From assembly GCA_022510405.1 (NCBI GenBank), contig JAFLTP010000002.1, positions 62,001 through 126,000 of the forward strand: a stretch of DNA of 64,000 nucleotides. The letters are read 5' to 3'. Origin of the DNA: Muribaculaceae bacterium (GTDB lineage Bacteria > Bacteroidota > Bacteroidia > Bacteroidales > Muribaculaceae). The notes beneath the pieces were generated by a model. The model was not told where the DNA came from. It saw nothing but the letters and a program-made list of their open reading frames with translations, and made no database searches. Both the position numbers and the translations under genes were made by a program. Positions 27,642-36,869 of this stretch are shown in pieces. Numbering within the stretch: the stretch's first letter is position 1; each line of letters opens with the position of its first letter.

Positions 27642-28744
27642 TTGGTGGCTGCCAGCATCACTTTGATGTCGACACTGGGGAGATTCAGGAAAGAACCGAT
27701 TAGTTTATCCACCAACTTACCGTGGAAAGTTACCATACCGGCCTGAACACCGGGGGTTGTACCGATCATATGAATGAGACCACCTTTCACGATCACTTCG
27801 TCGAAGAAATTTACAATGACGTTAGAAAGAGCCATTGCCACAGTGCGTGGCACAGATATTGAAGGATGTGTTTCCTGGAAGTTAAGCAAATAAACGGAAT
27901 CCTTAAGAGCCGGAGAAAGATTTTTCGGGAATTCGAAAGGTCGGGTACATTCTCCTATGAGGATCACATCGGCACTTTTCACACGATTGAAAAGCACGCG
28001 CGGATGTATGGCGATGGTGTTTAAGTTTTCACCACAAACCTGTTTCGCAACCTGAAGAGCAGAGATGTCATTGTTCATCAAAGTTACGAAGGCTCCGGCA
28101 GCCAACGCAGCCTTAGCAGCAGAATACACCACCGTACCGTCACCGATAATAAGCACCTCGCAAGGATTTATTCCTGCAACCCCTGCCAAAAGCACACCTT
28201 TACCGCCTCCCAAGTAGGAAAGATATTCCTGAGCATAGACAATAGATCCTCGGCCATCTATTTCATCCACAATGTTAGCGAAAACGGGCTCATCATTATG
28301 GCTCAAGAAATTGTCGAGACAACCGCATGTAATCTCCTTATCCAAAAGAGCCTTGATAACATTTACATCAAACAAAGATGCTCCCATCATAGTGAGCAGA
28401 GCGGCTCCCTTCTTCATTTTGTGGATATCATGGGCATGAAGGGGACGATATGATAGCACCACATCAGCTTTGAGAGCCTCTGAACGTGAGACAATATTGA
28501 CACCAAATTCGCGATAACTTGAATCGGGAAAACTGATGTCGGTAGCCGCTCCTTTTTCCATCAACACTCTGATTCCGGATGATGTGAGGAGGCCTGACCC
28601 TTCGGGAGTGAGCAGGAATCTTGTCTCATCAGTGTCGGAATAGTTACCTACAAGCCCTAAAGTCATTGAAGCATCCATAATGTCGGTTTCAACGGGCTGC
28701 AGCTTGGTTTGAAGATCAAAATCGGAGGTAGTCTTATCGCTCAT
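27638..28744 (-). CDS. Divergent alanine dehydrogenase/transhydrogenase-alpha-like protein
   Basis: About 368 aa from the ATG at 28744; an ATG at 28780 is an alternative. The order of blocks follows Bacteroidetes alanine dehydrogenases: RFLLTPEGSGLL (N-terminal substrate domain), YLSYLGGGKGVLLAGVAGIN, and the NAD-binding GDGTVVYSAAKAALAAGA in place of GAGTVGEYAARTALGLGA, then the C-terminal part ending IDIKVMLAA-like (VDIKVMLAATN). The KVAPP segment with the substrate-binding Lys reads LSYRPL, and the Rossmann motif is altered, so activity as alanine dehydrogenase is doubtful. It shares a direction with GT4 and has a good promoter. Confidence 0.75.
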   Translation of the reverse strand: MSDKTTSDFDLQTKLQPVETDIMDASMTLGLVGNYSDTDETRFLLTPEGSGLLTSSGIRVLMEKGAATDISFPDSSYREFGVNIVSRSEALKADVVLSYRPLHAHDIHKMKKGAALLTMMGASLFDVNVIKALLDKEITCGCLDNFLSHNDEPVFANIVDEIDGRGSIVYAQEYLSYLGGGKGVLLAGVAGINPCEVLIIGDGTVVYSAAKAALAAGAFVTLMNNDISALQVAKQVCGENLNTIAIHPRVLFNRVKSADVILIGECTRPFEFPKNLSPALKDSVYLLNFQETHPSISVPRTVAMALSNVIVNFFDEVIVKGGLIHMIGTTPGVQAGMVTFHGKLVDKLIGSFLNLPSVDIKVMLAATN

Positions 28745-28803
28745 GGTGGATCTTAAGGAGGGAATAGATCGACAGAACATCAAATCTGTCTCCTTCTGTT
28801 AAG

Positions 28804-28834
28804 CAAAGATAAGGAAAAGGCCCGGAAAGTGCAA
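28804..28834 (-). promoter_or_regulatory. Promoter of the alanine-dehydrogenase-like gene
   Basis: On the minus strand TTG (28832-28834) and TATCTTTG (28804-28811) are 20 bases apart. Start expected near 28797. Confidence 0.65.
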
Positions 28835-28860
28835 GAGGGGAAAATATTTAAGTTAAAATC

Positions 28861-29397
28861 TTATCTGAAAATGGAAGGATAAGAAGATACGAAACTCTCA
28901 ACGTTTTCATTAATTTCTTCTAAAGTATTAAGGTCATCGCCATGCCATTTCATTTTGGCCTCCAGATAGTGAGGGAGTCGGTCGCATAGTTGGGAAAGCA
29001 CTTTTTGTCGGATTTCCTCATCCGACTTACCCGCCATAATCGGCCTCTTATGATTTTCTTCGATAAGTCGGGATATTAGCACTGGTATGGAAGTTTCCAG
29101 GAAAACTGTGACTCCCTGGCCATTGAGAAAACTCATATTGTCGAAGAAACATGGGGTTCCTCCACCGCAAGCCAAGACGACATCCTGCTCAGAATCCACA
29201 GCCTTGTGAAGAAATTCCTTTTCAATTTCCCGAAATCCTTCCTCTCCATTCTCGGCAAAAATTTGAGAAATTGTTTTAGAAGTATTCTCTTCTATATATT
29301 GATCAAGGTCGATGAAGCGTGTGCCGAGTTTTTCAGCCAGGGCTTTTCCGAAAGTAGTTTTGCCAGAGGCCATGTAGCCGACAATGAAGAGTTTCAT
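28861..29397 (-). CDS. aroK: Shikimate kinase
   Basis: 178 aa P-loop kinase. Walker A GYMASGKTTFG is at residues 7-17, the shikimate-binding Asp in FIDLDQYIE, the Arg in GEEGFREIE and the Walker-B-like ACGGGTPCF near 75-83. It phosphorylates shikimate in the aromatic amino acid pathway. aroB of the same pathway lies 14 kb to the right in the opposite direction, so they are not in one operon here. Confidence 0.95.
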   Translation of the reverse strand: MKLFIVGYMASGKTTFGKALAEKLGTRFIDLDQYIEENTSKTISQIFAENGEEGFREIEKEFLHKAVDSEQDVVLACGGGTPCFFDNMSFLNGQGVTVFLETSIPVLISRLIEENHKRPIMAGKSDEEIRQKVLSQLCDRLPHYLEAKMKWHGDDLNTLEEINENVESFVSSYPSIFR

Positions 29398-29500
29398 TTT
29401 TATTCAGTTATGATTTTTTCGGAAGGCTAAATTAGTTAAAATAGATGAGATATTAAAAATAGGCAGAAGAGCTACTGTATAAAAAATTAAGAATCATACG

Positions 29501-29531
29501 GAATTAAAACGGGAGGACTTGGAGTCCTCCC
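29501..29531 (-). terminator. Intrinsic terminator after the GH3 gene
   Basis: GGGAGGACT (29511-29519) and AGTCCTCCC (29523-29531) form a perfect 9-bp stem with a 3-base loop. On the minus strand the stem is followed by GTTTTAATT. It lies 6 bases beyond the GH3 stop codon. Confidence 0.85.
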
Positions 29532-29536
29532 TCATT

Positions 29537-31771
29537 TTATTCGGCTTTGAAAGAAGTTTTGGATCGAATGTCAGCCGATGAAGTTCCGATAAGAACCTCG
29601 AAATCCCCGGGTTCCATAACCCATTGGTGTTTGTCGGCATCGAAATAGCTGAGTGCGCTACGATCGAGCAGGAATTTCACATCTTTAGTTTCACCGGGAT
29701 TTAATTCCACTTTCTTAAAGCCCTTGAGTTCTTTATAAGGGCGGTCGACGCTTGATTTAACATCTCGCACATAGAGTTGAACTGTTTCTTTCCCCTTATG
29801 GTTTCCGGTGTTGGTGACAGGAACAACCACCTCAATCTTGTCATCACCTTTTGCGAAAACTTTAGGTGCAGTTGCCTTGCCATATTCAAAATCAGTATAG
29901 CTAAGACCATGACCGAAGGGGAAGGTAGGTTTCAACTTATTCTTGTCGATATATCTATATCCCACATAGATTCCTTCGTTGTAAGGAATATCCATAACTT
30001 CGTTGCCGAGTGCATCGACACTTTTGTGACCCGGATACTCACCTTCGGCATGCGCTCCGACTTGATCAAGCGATGAATAATAAGTATAAGGAAGTTTTCC
30101 ACTTGGGTTCACGTCGCCTGCCAAAACAGATGCGAGTGCGTTACCCGTTTCATTACCAAGATACCAACCTTGAAGAATGGCGGGAACCTCTTTGACCCAA
30201 GGCATGGCAACACCTGTACCGCTGATATTGAGAACCACAAGATTCGGGTTTGCCTTTACAATCGAAGTAATCAATTCATCCTGTCCATATGGAAGAGCGA
30301 GGGTTTCCCGATCGGAATCTTCTGCATCCTGATGATCGCTCTTGTTGAGACCCCCTATAAATATGACCATATCGGCATCCTTTGCCACCTGAATAGCTTC
30401 AGCTGTGAGTTCTTCCGGGCTTCTGTTGTCTGTGAGGTCCTGACCGGTAGAAACACCGTTATAACTACCTGAAGGATCACCTACGTAACCGCGGGCATAA
30501 ACGATTTCAGCCTCATCGCCAAATCGTTTTTTCAAGCCTTCAAGAGGCGTTATTTCATATCTGGCCTTGAGAGAGGAAGAGCCCCCTCCCACAGTCATTT
30601 TCTTGATTGCATTCTCGCCTATCACGGCTATTTTCTTTGTTTTATCAGTATCTATGGGAAGAAGATGATTGTCGTTCTTTAGAAGTACAATGCCCTCTTG
30701 CCCAATTTCACGTGCTGCTGCTATATGCTCGTCGCTGTTCATTGCACCCCATGGACGATTACGGTTCATAGCTGTGCGGAATGTAAGACGGAGCACCCTT
30801 CTCACCTTGTCGTTCAATTCATCCTCAGAATAGGTGCCGTTTTGGATACCTTCGAGATAGGGTTGTGCAAGGAAATAATTGTCGTAAGCGTTGCTGGCGC
30901 CATTGGTAAGCCCATTTGTCCAACTCCCGAATTCCATATCGAGACCTCCTGAAACTGCAGTGGCAGTGTCATGCACTGCTCCCCAGTCGGAGATCACAAC
31001 GCCGTCCCAATCCCATTCTCCCTTTAGGATCTGGTTCATCAATATGGGATTATAGCTTGCGTGTTCTCCCCGGAAAAGATTGTAACCACCCATGAAACTC
31101 CATGCATCGCCTTCTGTTGCCGCAACCTTGAAACCGGGCAGGTAAATCTCATAGAGGGTACGGTCATCCAATATAGGATTGGAAGTGTGACGGTTGATTT
31201 CATTGTTATTGAGCGCAAAATGTTTCACACAGGCGGCAACACCGTTGCTTTGCACACCCTGAACATAAGGCACTACCATTTCCGAAATCAGATAGGGATC
31301 TTCACCCATATATTCGAAATTACGGCCATTAAGAGGGGTACGATAGACATTAATACCAGGGCCCAAAAGCACGCTTTTATTGCGGAAACGAGCCTCTTCC
31401 CCTATACTCTTGCCATAAAGGAGGGCCATTTCCGGATTCCAAGTAGCAGCAAGTGCTGTCAATGAAGGGAAGGCGGTGCAAGAGTCGTTGGTCCATCCTG
31501 CTTGTTCCCATTCATCCCATAGCACTTCAGGACGCACACCCATTGGTCCGTCAGTACACCAGATTTCTGCGATACCAAGACGTGGAACACCCGGAGCACT
31601 GAATTTCGACTGAGCGTGAATAAGGTTGATCTTTTCACGCAAAGTCATTCTCGACAAGGCATCCTCTACTCTTTCCTCAATAGGTTTAGAGTCGTCTAAA
31701 TAAACAGGCGTTTCCGCCTTCCCGGTGAAAATGCCGAGAAGAACGGAAACACTTATAAGAAGTTTCTTCAT
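29537..31771 (-). CDS. GH3 beta-glucosidase-type enzyme, secreted
   Basis: 744 aa with a signal peptide (KKLLISVSVLLGIFTGKA). The N-terminal barrel contains the nucleophile motif VISDWGAVHD (Asp near 262), preceded by VKHFALNNNE. The second alpha/beta domain (from about 355, LLKNDNHLLPI) and a C-terminal fibronectin-III-like domain (about 650-740) complete the BglX-type layout. GH3 enzymes release terminal beta-linked glucose, xylose or other sugars from oligosaccharides; the precise specificity is not readable. It is a single transcription unit with a strong terminator. Confidence 0.95.
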   Translation of the reverse strand: MKKLLISVSVLLGIFTGKAETPVYLDDSKPIEERVEDALSRMTLREKINLIHAQSKFSAPGVPRLGIAEIWCTDGPMGVRPEVLWDEWEQAGWTNDSCTAFPSLTALAATWNPEMALLYGKSIGEEARFRNKSVLLGPGINVYRTPLNGRNFEYMGEDPYLISEMVVPYVQGVQSNGVAACVKHFALNNNEINRHTSNPILDDRTLYEIYLPGFKVAATEGDAWSFMGGYNLFRGEHASYNPILMNQILKGEWDWDGVVISDWGAVHDTATAVSGGLDMEFGSWTNGLTNGASNAYDNYFLAQPYLEGIQNGTYSEDELNDKVRRVLRLTFRTAMNRNRPWGAMNSDEHIAAAREIGQEGIVLLKNDNHLLPIDTDKTKKIAVIGENAIKKMTVGGGSSSLKARYEITPLEGLKKRFGDEAEIVYARGYVGDPSGSYNGVSTGQDLTDNRSPEELTAEAIQVAKDADMVIFIGGLNKSDHQDAEDSDRETLALPYGQDELITSIVKANPNLVVLNISGTGVAMPWVKEVPAILQGWYLGNETGNALASVLAGDVNPSGKLPYTYYSSLDQVGAHAEGEYPGHKSVDALGNEVMDIPYNEGIYVGYRYIDKNKLKPTFPFGHGLSYTDFEYGKATAPKVFAKGDDKIEVVVPVTNTGNHKGKETVQLYVRDVKSSVDRPYKELKGFKKVELNPGETKDVKFLLDRSALSYFDADKHQWVMEPGDFEVLIGTSSADIRSKTSFKAE

Positions 31772-31906
31772 ATCTTATGTTAAAGTTTTTCGAAATTGAA
31801 CGTACCGTTTTCCACACCGCCGGAAAGATCGAGAGTTATAAGACGGATCAAGTCATCACCGCGTCTGTGGGGTATTTAGGTCAATAGCATTAAACCAATA
31901 AATTGG

Positions 31907-31942
31907 CTAAAAGAAAGTGAGTTGAGAATGCTCAACTCACTT
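31907..31942 (-). terminator. Hairpin terminator after the secreted protein at 32.0-33.3 kb
   Basis: AAGTGAGTTGAG (31915-31926) and CTCAACTCACTT (31931-31942) form a perfect 12-bp stem with loop AATG. On the minus strand it is followed by TCTTTTAG, a weak U-run. It lies 57 bases beyond the stop at 32000. Confidence 0.65.
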
Positions 31943-31999
31943 CTCAAAATGCAAATTTACTGATTTTTAACTCCTATAAAATAAATTTCGCTGAAAAAT

Positions 32000-33316
32000 T
32001 TATTTTATTATAACTTTTTTGCCGTTAATGACATAAATGCCTTTGCCAAGTGCTTCTACTGCTGATGCATCACCGGATTTCACGATGCTTTTTCCATCTA
32101 TAGAATAGACATCAAAGATGCCGTTTTCAGCAGGTATATTTTCAATTCCCCCACTTCCCTTTAATATTGTGTATTCTTGATACATTTCGGAATTGATGGC
32201 ATAATCATCCACCGCAAGGCCCGCTTTGATCAGTATAGTGACAAATGCTTCAGGAATTATGATTTCGTATTTACCTTCCTCCAATGTGGTAAGGTCTATA
32301 GTAATTGAAGCACCTTCTCCGAACGACACCTCAACTTCTTCATCAGTATTGGCAGATATGTTTCTTGCTGTCAACTTATTCCCTTGAAGAGATTGAAGTT
32401 CTATACCTTCCCATGTCACTGTGACAAAAGCTTCGTCTGAATTCAGTGAAGCGCCACCTTCAGGAGAGAATTTTCCTTCTATTTGTGGATAAAGGTAAAG
32501 TTCAACATCTTGAGCCTCGTTTATTTCTGTACCATTGGTAACCAATCCTGCCGGTATCTGCACCGTAAGATATGTACCTTGAGTGTAAGAAAGGACATCG
32601 TCAAATACTATGTTAAGAACCTGCATAGTGAACATGCCGGTACCATCTTCATTACCGCCTTCCACTTGTTGAATTGAAGCTGAGCATCCTACCGGCTTAC
32701 CATCAAGGTCTGCATCAAGTGTTACTTTCTCGACACCTTCCTCTACAAAAGAGATTTCTTGATCCTCCCAGTTCATCATAAGAGAAAATGCATAAGAAGT
32801 ATATGGAGAAGCTGGATAAACCATCTCTGCTTTTGGCATATAAGCCTCTTCCTGGAGGCCGATTATTGTAAATTCAAGATTGGCTTCAGGATTTTCCACA
32901 CCATTCACGAGCACAACCCCGGCCGGAATATTTACCTTATATGTGCCATATTCCTGAATCAACTGCATGTCATCATTCAGTGACATAAAATTTCTGAACA
33001 TAAGGGCATTATCTACATAAGTCGGAGCCTTTCCTTCCTGAGTCCCTTCCATGTTGGCATCAGTTATAATACCATTTACTGTTTTTACTTCGCCTGATGG
33101 TTTTGTAAGTGTACAAGTGATGGGGTCCTCCCCTACATTGTCAATCAACCCATAGTAACCCCAAGTTACCTGAAACATATTATATAAAAGTTCAGCCTCT
33201 CCTCCCAAAGGAATAGTGAAAGTCGGTTCAGGCACTACGAAATCCTGTGCCCGGGCCGGAATGGACACACTTGAAAGCAGCATGAATGCAGCCAATGTAG
33301 TAAATGTTTTCTTCAT
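32000..33316 (-). CDS. Secreted protein with T9SS-like C-terminal tail
   Basis: 438 aa with a signal peptide (residues 1-23, ending ARAQ). The body is beta-rich and has repeated blocks of about 110-120 residues in which an entry such as VTWGYYGLIDN or VTWEGIELQSL is followed by a phrase like VNIPAGVVLVNG, VQIPAGLVTNG or IIPEAFVT. The end (FDVYSIDGKSI, then KGIYVINGKKVIIK) resembles type IX secretion sorting tails. No enzyme motif is recognised; a cell-surface or secreted adhesin-like role is possible. It shares an operon with the next gene upstream (18-base gap). Confidence 0.6.
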   Translation of the reverse strand: MKKTFTTLAAFMLLSSVSIPARAQDFVVPEPTFTIPLGGEAELLYNMFQVTWGYYGLIDNVGEDPITCTLTKPSGEVKTVNGIITDANMEGTQEGKAPTYVDNALMFRNFMSLNDDMQLIQEYGTYKVNIPAGVVLVNGVENPEANLEFTIIGLQEEAYMPKAEMVYPASPYTSYAFSLMMNWEDQEISFVEEGVEKVTLDADLDGKPVGCSASIQQVEGGNEDGTGMFTMQVLNIVFDDVLSYTQGTYLTVQIPAGLVTNGTEINEAQDVELYLYPQIEGKFSPEGGASLNSDEAFVTVTWEGIELQSLQGNKLTARNISANTDEEVEVSFGEGASITIDLTTLEEGKYEIIIPEAFVTILIKAGLAVDDYAINSEMYQEYTILKGSGGIENIPAENGIFDVYSIDGKSIVKSGDASAVEALGKGIYVINGKKVIIK

Positions 33317-33334
33317 AAATATAAATTTTAGAAA

Positions 33335-34903
33335 TTATAATTTGATTTTCTTTCCGTTAATGATATAAATTCCTTTTGGAAGATGGGTAATTTCAGTCTT
33401 ATCCTTGGTTGAGAGAACCGGTATCCCTGAAAGATTATAAATCTTATAGATCTCTGATTCCGGAAGCATAATCTTTTCCATACCGGCATTGGCATCGGTA
33501 ATTACATAAGACATCATTTCATTGAATAGAAGTCCTCCCACAATGACCGACATGTCCTTACTGAATGAAAGGATACCGGAAACCACTCCACTACCAAAAA
33601 AGTCAAGATTATTGTTAACCCATGACAAATATTGTGGATTTGTGTCTTCAATATATTGATCGAAAGAAATAAATTCTGTTGTTCCCGGCAATACAATGTA
33701 ACTCCTGTATGCCAAAAGGGAATTGGGAGCACCGATTGCCACAAAGGTTCCGTCGTCCATCACCTGGGTTGGTATCAAGGTATCATATTCTGATATAATT
33801 TCCGAGTATTCACCGGAAGAGAGGTCAAATTTATATGTAATATAACCTGTTGATTCATCTGATAGATATTCATCGTCGGAAATTCCTAAAGCTGCCATCA
33901 AAGTTTTCCCATCCGGACTAAGTGCCATATTGGGAGCAAAACGTGCATATTTAGATATTTTAGCCATTTTCTTCCAATACTCATCTATGGCTTCCGACAA
34001 TAGTTTGTTGGCTTCCTTATAATATTCCAAGGAATCTTCTGTATATTCTTCATAACCCAGTTCTCCGGTATAGTCTTCTACATGTGTCCAGGGATCAAGA
34101 TACTCATCGCCTGTCGCTTCATATTCTGCCATCGCTGCTTCCCATTCCTTTTTCATCTCTTCCGACATATAATCCGTGATTTTCGGAGGATCAGGTAAGC
34201 AGAGGTCTTCATAATCGGGGTAAGATGGAATCTCAAGATGCTCAGGATTGAAGAGAGGTTCCGACGGACATACATAGCTCCAATCTCCTTTCTCATCCTG
34301 GGTATAAACTATCGGATAGCTGATAAAACCTGTTCCATCCCTTACGATTCCGGCTATTGTCTTGCCGTCATCGCTTATGTAAGTGGCGGTTGCAAACTGG
34401 GGAGTGTCACCTAACAAATCTTTTGGAGGGAAAGGAAGAGCCTCTGGCTCCAATGCATTCCCGTTTTCATCTATATCACAATAGAAAGGGATCTGCAATA
34501 GCCCCGACCTTGTGTTCTGAATCCATCCACAAGCTCTGGAACCATCCGGGGTTATGGCATCCAATGTGCTTTGATATTGACCATTAAGCACTCGTGGAAC
34601 AGAAGCAGTGCCATTGACCATTATCGAGCCTAACTGTGTGGCCATATCCTGACCTACCATTATACCATTATTTGACACACAGTTGCCATTACCCGGATAA
34701 TAAGCTTCATATAAAAGCTGTTTCCCATTTTCCATATCATAAAGGATGGCGCTTGCCGTGAAATCCTGGGCCATAATATACTTCCCATTGGGACTGACTT
34801 TCTGGGCAAAGATTTCTGAAAGAATTGTAGGAGCTACTGATTCTTGGGCACATATAGCACCCGGGATAATCATAAAGAGTGAAATCGGTAAAAATTTTTT
34901 CAT
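33335..34903 (-). CDS. Secreted propeller-like protein with T9SS-like tail
   Basis: 522 aa with a signal peptide (FLPISLFMIIPGAICA). Repeated motifs of the form S-P/D-D/N-G-K (VSPNGKYIMAQ, ISDDGKTIAGIV, LSPDGKTLMAAL, FSKDMSVIVGGL) suggest a beta-propeller, as in HAF-repeat or WD-like proteins. The tail (IYNLSGIPVL then LPKGIYIINGKKIKL) resembles the sorting tail of the next protein. A cysteine-poor acidic insert lies around residues 235-310. Function unknown. First gene of a two-gene operon. Confidence 0.6.
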   Translation of the reverse strand: MKKFLPISLFMIIPGAICAQESVAPTILSEIFAQKVSPNGKYIMAQDFTASAILYDMENGKQLLYEAYYPGNGNCVSNNGIMVGQDMATQLGSIMVNGTASVPRVLNGQYQSTLDAITPDGSRACGWIQNTRSGLLQIPFYCDIDENGNALEPEALPFPPKDLLGDTPQFATATYISDDGKTIAGIVRDGTGFISYPIVYTQDEKGDWSYVCPSEPLFNPEHLEIPSYPDYEDLCLPDPPKITDYMSEEMKKEWEAAMAEYEATGDEYLDPWTHVEDYTGELGYEEYTEDSLEYYKEANKLLSEAIDEYWKKMAKISKYARFAPNMALSPDGKTLMAALGISDDEYLSDESTGYITYKFDLSSGEYSEIISEYDTLIPTQVMDDGTFVAIGAPNSLLAYRSYIVLPGTTEFISFDQYIEDTNPQYLSWVNNNLDFFGSGVVSGILSFSKDMSVIVGGLLFNEMMSYVITDANAGMEKIMLPESEIYKIYNLSGIPVLSTKDKTEITHLPKGIYIINGKKIKL

Positions 34904-34961
34904 AGTTTAGGGTTAATTGATAGCACTTTCTAAATTAATATAAAAGTCAAGACCATGATTG

Positions 34962-34969
34962 CAAAACTA
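34962..34969 (-). promoter_or_regulatory. -7 box (TAGTTTTG) for the two secreted proteins
   Basis: TAnnTTTG match on the minus strand, 58 bases before the ATG at 34903; a TTG 24 bases further up (34994-34996) is a poor -33 candidate. Confidence 0.45.
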
Positions 34970-35062
34970 CTGAATTGTATTCATTTATAGAAACAAGTCT
35001 TCCCAAATTATGTTAAAATTAGGTTTACAGCATTTTAATCTATAATGAAATACCTCTACGGA

Positions 35063-36832
35063 CTATGTTTTAGCCACTATATTGCTGTCATTATCTTCTT
35101 TACCCAAAAAGTTCCCTATGGATTTAACATTATCCATAAACTCTTGTTTTGAATAAGTTGTGCGTGAGCGGGCACGAAGTCGATAATTGTAGACTGTCTG
35201 AGGAGCACAATGGAGGAAGTCGGCGATTTTCACACTGTCAGTGATGCCGAGTCTCACCAAAGCATATATTCTGAGTTCCATGTTCAAAAGTTCTCCCTCT
35301 TTAAGCACAATCTGTTTGTCAGGCTTTAGCAAAGCATTGAAATCGCTTACAAAGTTTGGATATAGATTGAGGAAGATTGTGTCGAATGCCTGGTAAAACT
35401 CTTTCACCTCATCTTTCATATCCAGATCTGAAGTGAGATTTTCCAAATCCTCCCATTGCTTTTTCATGGCTTTCAGGTAGACGGTCTTTTTGAAGTCTTC
35501 TATCTGATCAATGTAACCTGAACACATTTTAAATACATATCCTATATACTCTTCCTTTACAAAATTGGCTTCGTAAAGTTGAGCATTCTTTTGCTTAAGG
35601 TCACGATTCAAATCTATCAGTTGATTGTTCAAGTCGTTAAGTTGCTTTTCTGCCTCAGAAAGCGCTTTCACTTTTGTTTGTAGTTGATTGTTGGCCATTG
35701 CCAAATCCTTTCCTTGCCGTTTAAATTTACGGTTTCGTCTAAAAATACCGAAAATGGAAAGAAGCAGGAAAAATGCCAACACACAAAAAAGCACAAGAAA
35801 AACATTAGTTCGCTTTTGATTGTTTTGGAACTGCTGCTGATATGCCGTATTGATTTCACCCATCAACTCCAGAATACCGAAAGCACGGTTACGGTTGGGA
35901 TAACTCAACGATTTGTCGAGGCTATAGTTTATATAACGATATGCCCTATCCACATCGCCGTTGCCATTGTCAAAGAGAGTCCGGGCAAGTTCCTCCATCG
36001 ATGCGATCTCTGCATTTGCAATTTTCACATCCACAATTGCGGAAAGAGCCATATACTGCTCATAGTTGGATACATCACCCTTTTTCTCGTAAAGTTTAGC
36101 CAGTAGATACGCTTCTCTTGCGTCCTTACGTTCATTGAGTTTTGAATTTTCGAGCCTTTCTTTCAGAGCATCGATTATTGAGTCAGGATTTTGTTGGGTA
36201 CCCATTATATCCCATCCCTTATACCATAAATATTCCGGATGAGAGGGTTCAATCAGTTTCATAACTGAATCTTTATAAATCCTTTCGGTGACATAGTATG
36301 GATTATTGGGTTTCCCTATAAAATTACCCAAGTGCCTGTAGAGATCCACCATCTGACCATAATATTCAATCAATTGCCCTTTACTGAGATCATTGGTGTT
36401 GATTTCGTTCATAATATCGAGAGCACCCATAAGCAATCCTGTAGCAGTCAAAAGACTGGCCTTATTAATCCGGCTTTGAGTACACCATTCCTTGTTGCCG
36501 GCTTTAGTTGCTTTCTTAATGCATTTGTTCACATATAAAAGGGCTGAATCGGCGTTTAACGTGTAAAAATTTTCAAATAGAAGATTGTCGTAAAGATATT
36601 TCTCCGAAATAGACTTGGCGACTCGTCTCTTCTGCTTGATCTCCTCGATACGTGTCAGACGGTCTAAAGTAAAATCGTCTATGTGGTTCATGAGAGAATC
36701 AAGAACTAATATATTGGAAGGGGTATTTTTATTTACATCCTTTTTTGAACAGGCTGCCTGATGGCCAAAACATGTCAATATGATGACAATAGATGCCACA
36801 AAAGAGCCCCAATGGGATAAATTTTTACTCAT
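35063..36832 (-). CDS. DUF6377-type TPR/membrane/HTH regulator
   Basis: 589 aa. Lipoprotein-like N-terminus (HQAACSKK), then a helical TPR-like region (about 45-315), one membrane helix (about 333-352, FLVLFCVLAFFLLLSIFGIF), a coiled coil (about 370-430) and a C-terminal LuxR-like helix-turn-helix (RIYALVRLGITDSVKIADFL, then APQTVYNYR). This layout matches DUF6377 proteins of Bacteroidetes, thought to be membrane-linked regulators. It precedes the two secreted-protein genes in the same direction and may control them, which is inference. A perfect palindrome lies directly before its ATG. Confidence 0.85.
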   Translation of the reverse strand: MSKNLSHWGSFVASIVIILTCFGHQAACSKKDVNKNTPSNILVLDSLMNHIDDFTLDRLTRIEEIKQKRRVAKSISEKYLYDNLLFENFYTLNADSALLYVNKCIKKATKAGNKEWCTQSRINKASLLTATGLLMGALDIMNEINTNDLSKGQLIEYYGQMVDLYRHLGNFIGKPNNPYYVTERIYKDSVMKLIEPSHPEYLWYKGWDIMGTQQNPDSIIDALKERLENSKLNERKDAREAYLLAKLYEKKGDVSNYEQYMALSAIVDVKIANAEIASMEELARTLFDNGNGDVDRAYRYINYSLDKSLSYPNRNRAFGILELMGEINTAYQQQFQNNQKRTNVFLVLFCVLAFFLLLSIFGIFRRNRKFKRQGKDLAMANNQLQTKVKALSEAEKQLNDLNNQLIDLNRDLKQKNAQLYEANFVKEEYIGYVFKMCSGYIDQIEDFKKTVYLKAMKKQWEDLENLTSDLDMKDEVKEFYQAFDTIFLNLYPNFVSDFNALLKPDKQIVLKEGELLNMELRIYALVRLGITDSVKIADFLHCAPQTVYNYRLRARSRTTYSKQEFMDNVKSIGNFLGKEDNDSNIVAKT

Positions 36833-36850
36833 AATTAATCCGGATTAATT
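36833..36850. promoter_or_regulatory. Perfect 18-base palindrome directly before the DUF6377 start
   Basis: AATTAATCCGGATTAATT is fully self-complementary and ends at the base before the ATG. It lies between the -7 box (36862-36869) and the start codon, so it could be an operator or a hairpin that covers the ribosome site. Confidence 0.6.
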
Positions 36851-36861
36851 CCTAAAGACCT

Positions 36862-36869
36862 CAAAATTA
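36862..36869 (-). promoter_or_regulatory. -7 box (TAATTTTG) for the DUF6377 gene
   Basis: Exact match on the minus strand 29 bases before the ATG; no -33 box at normal spacing. Confidence 0.5.
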
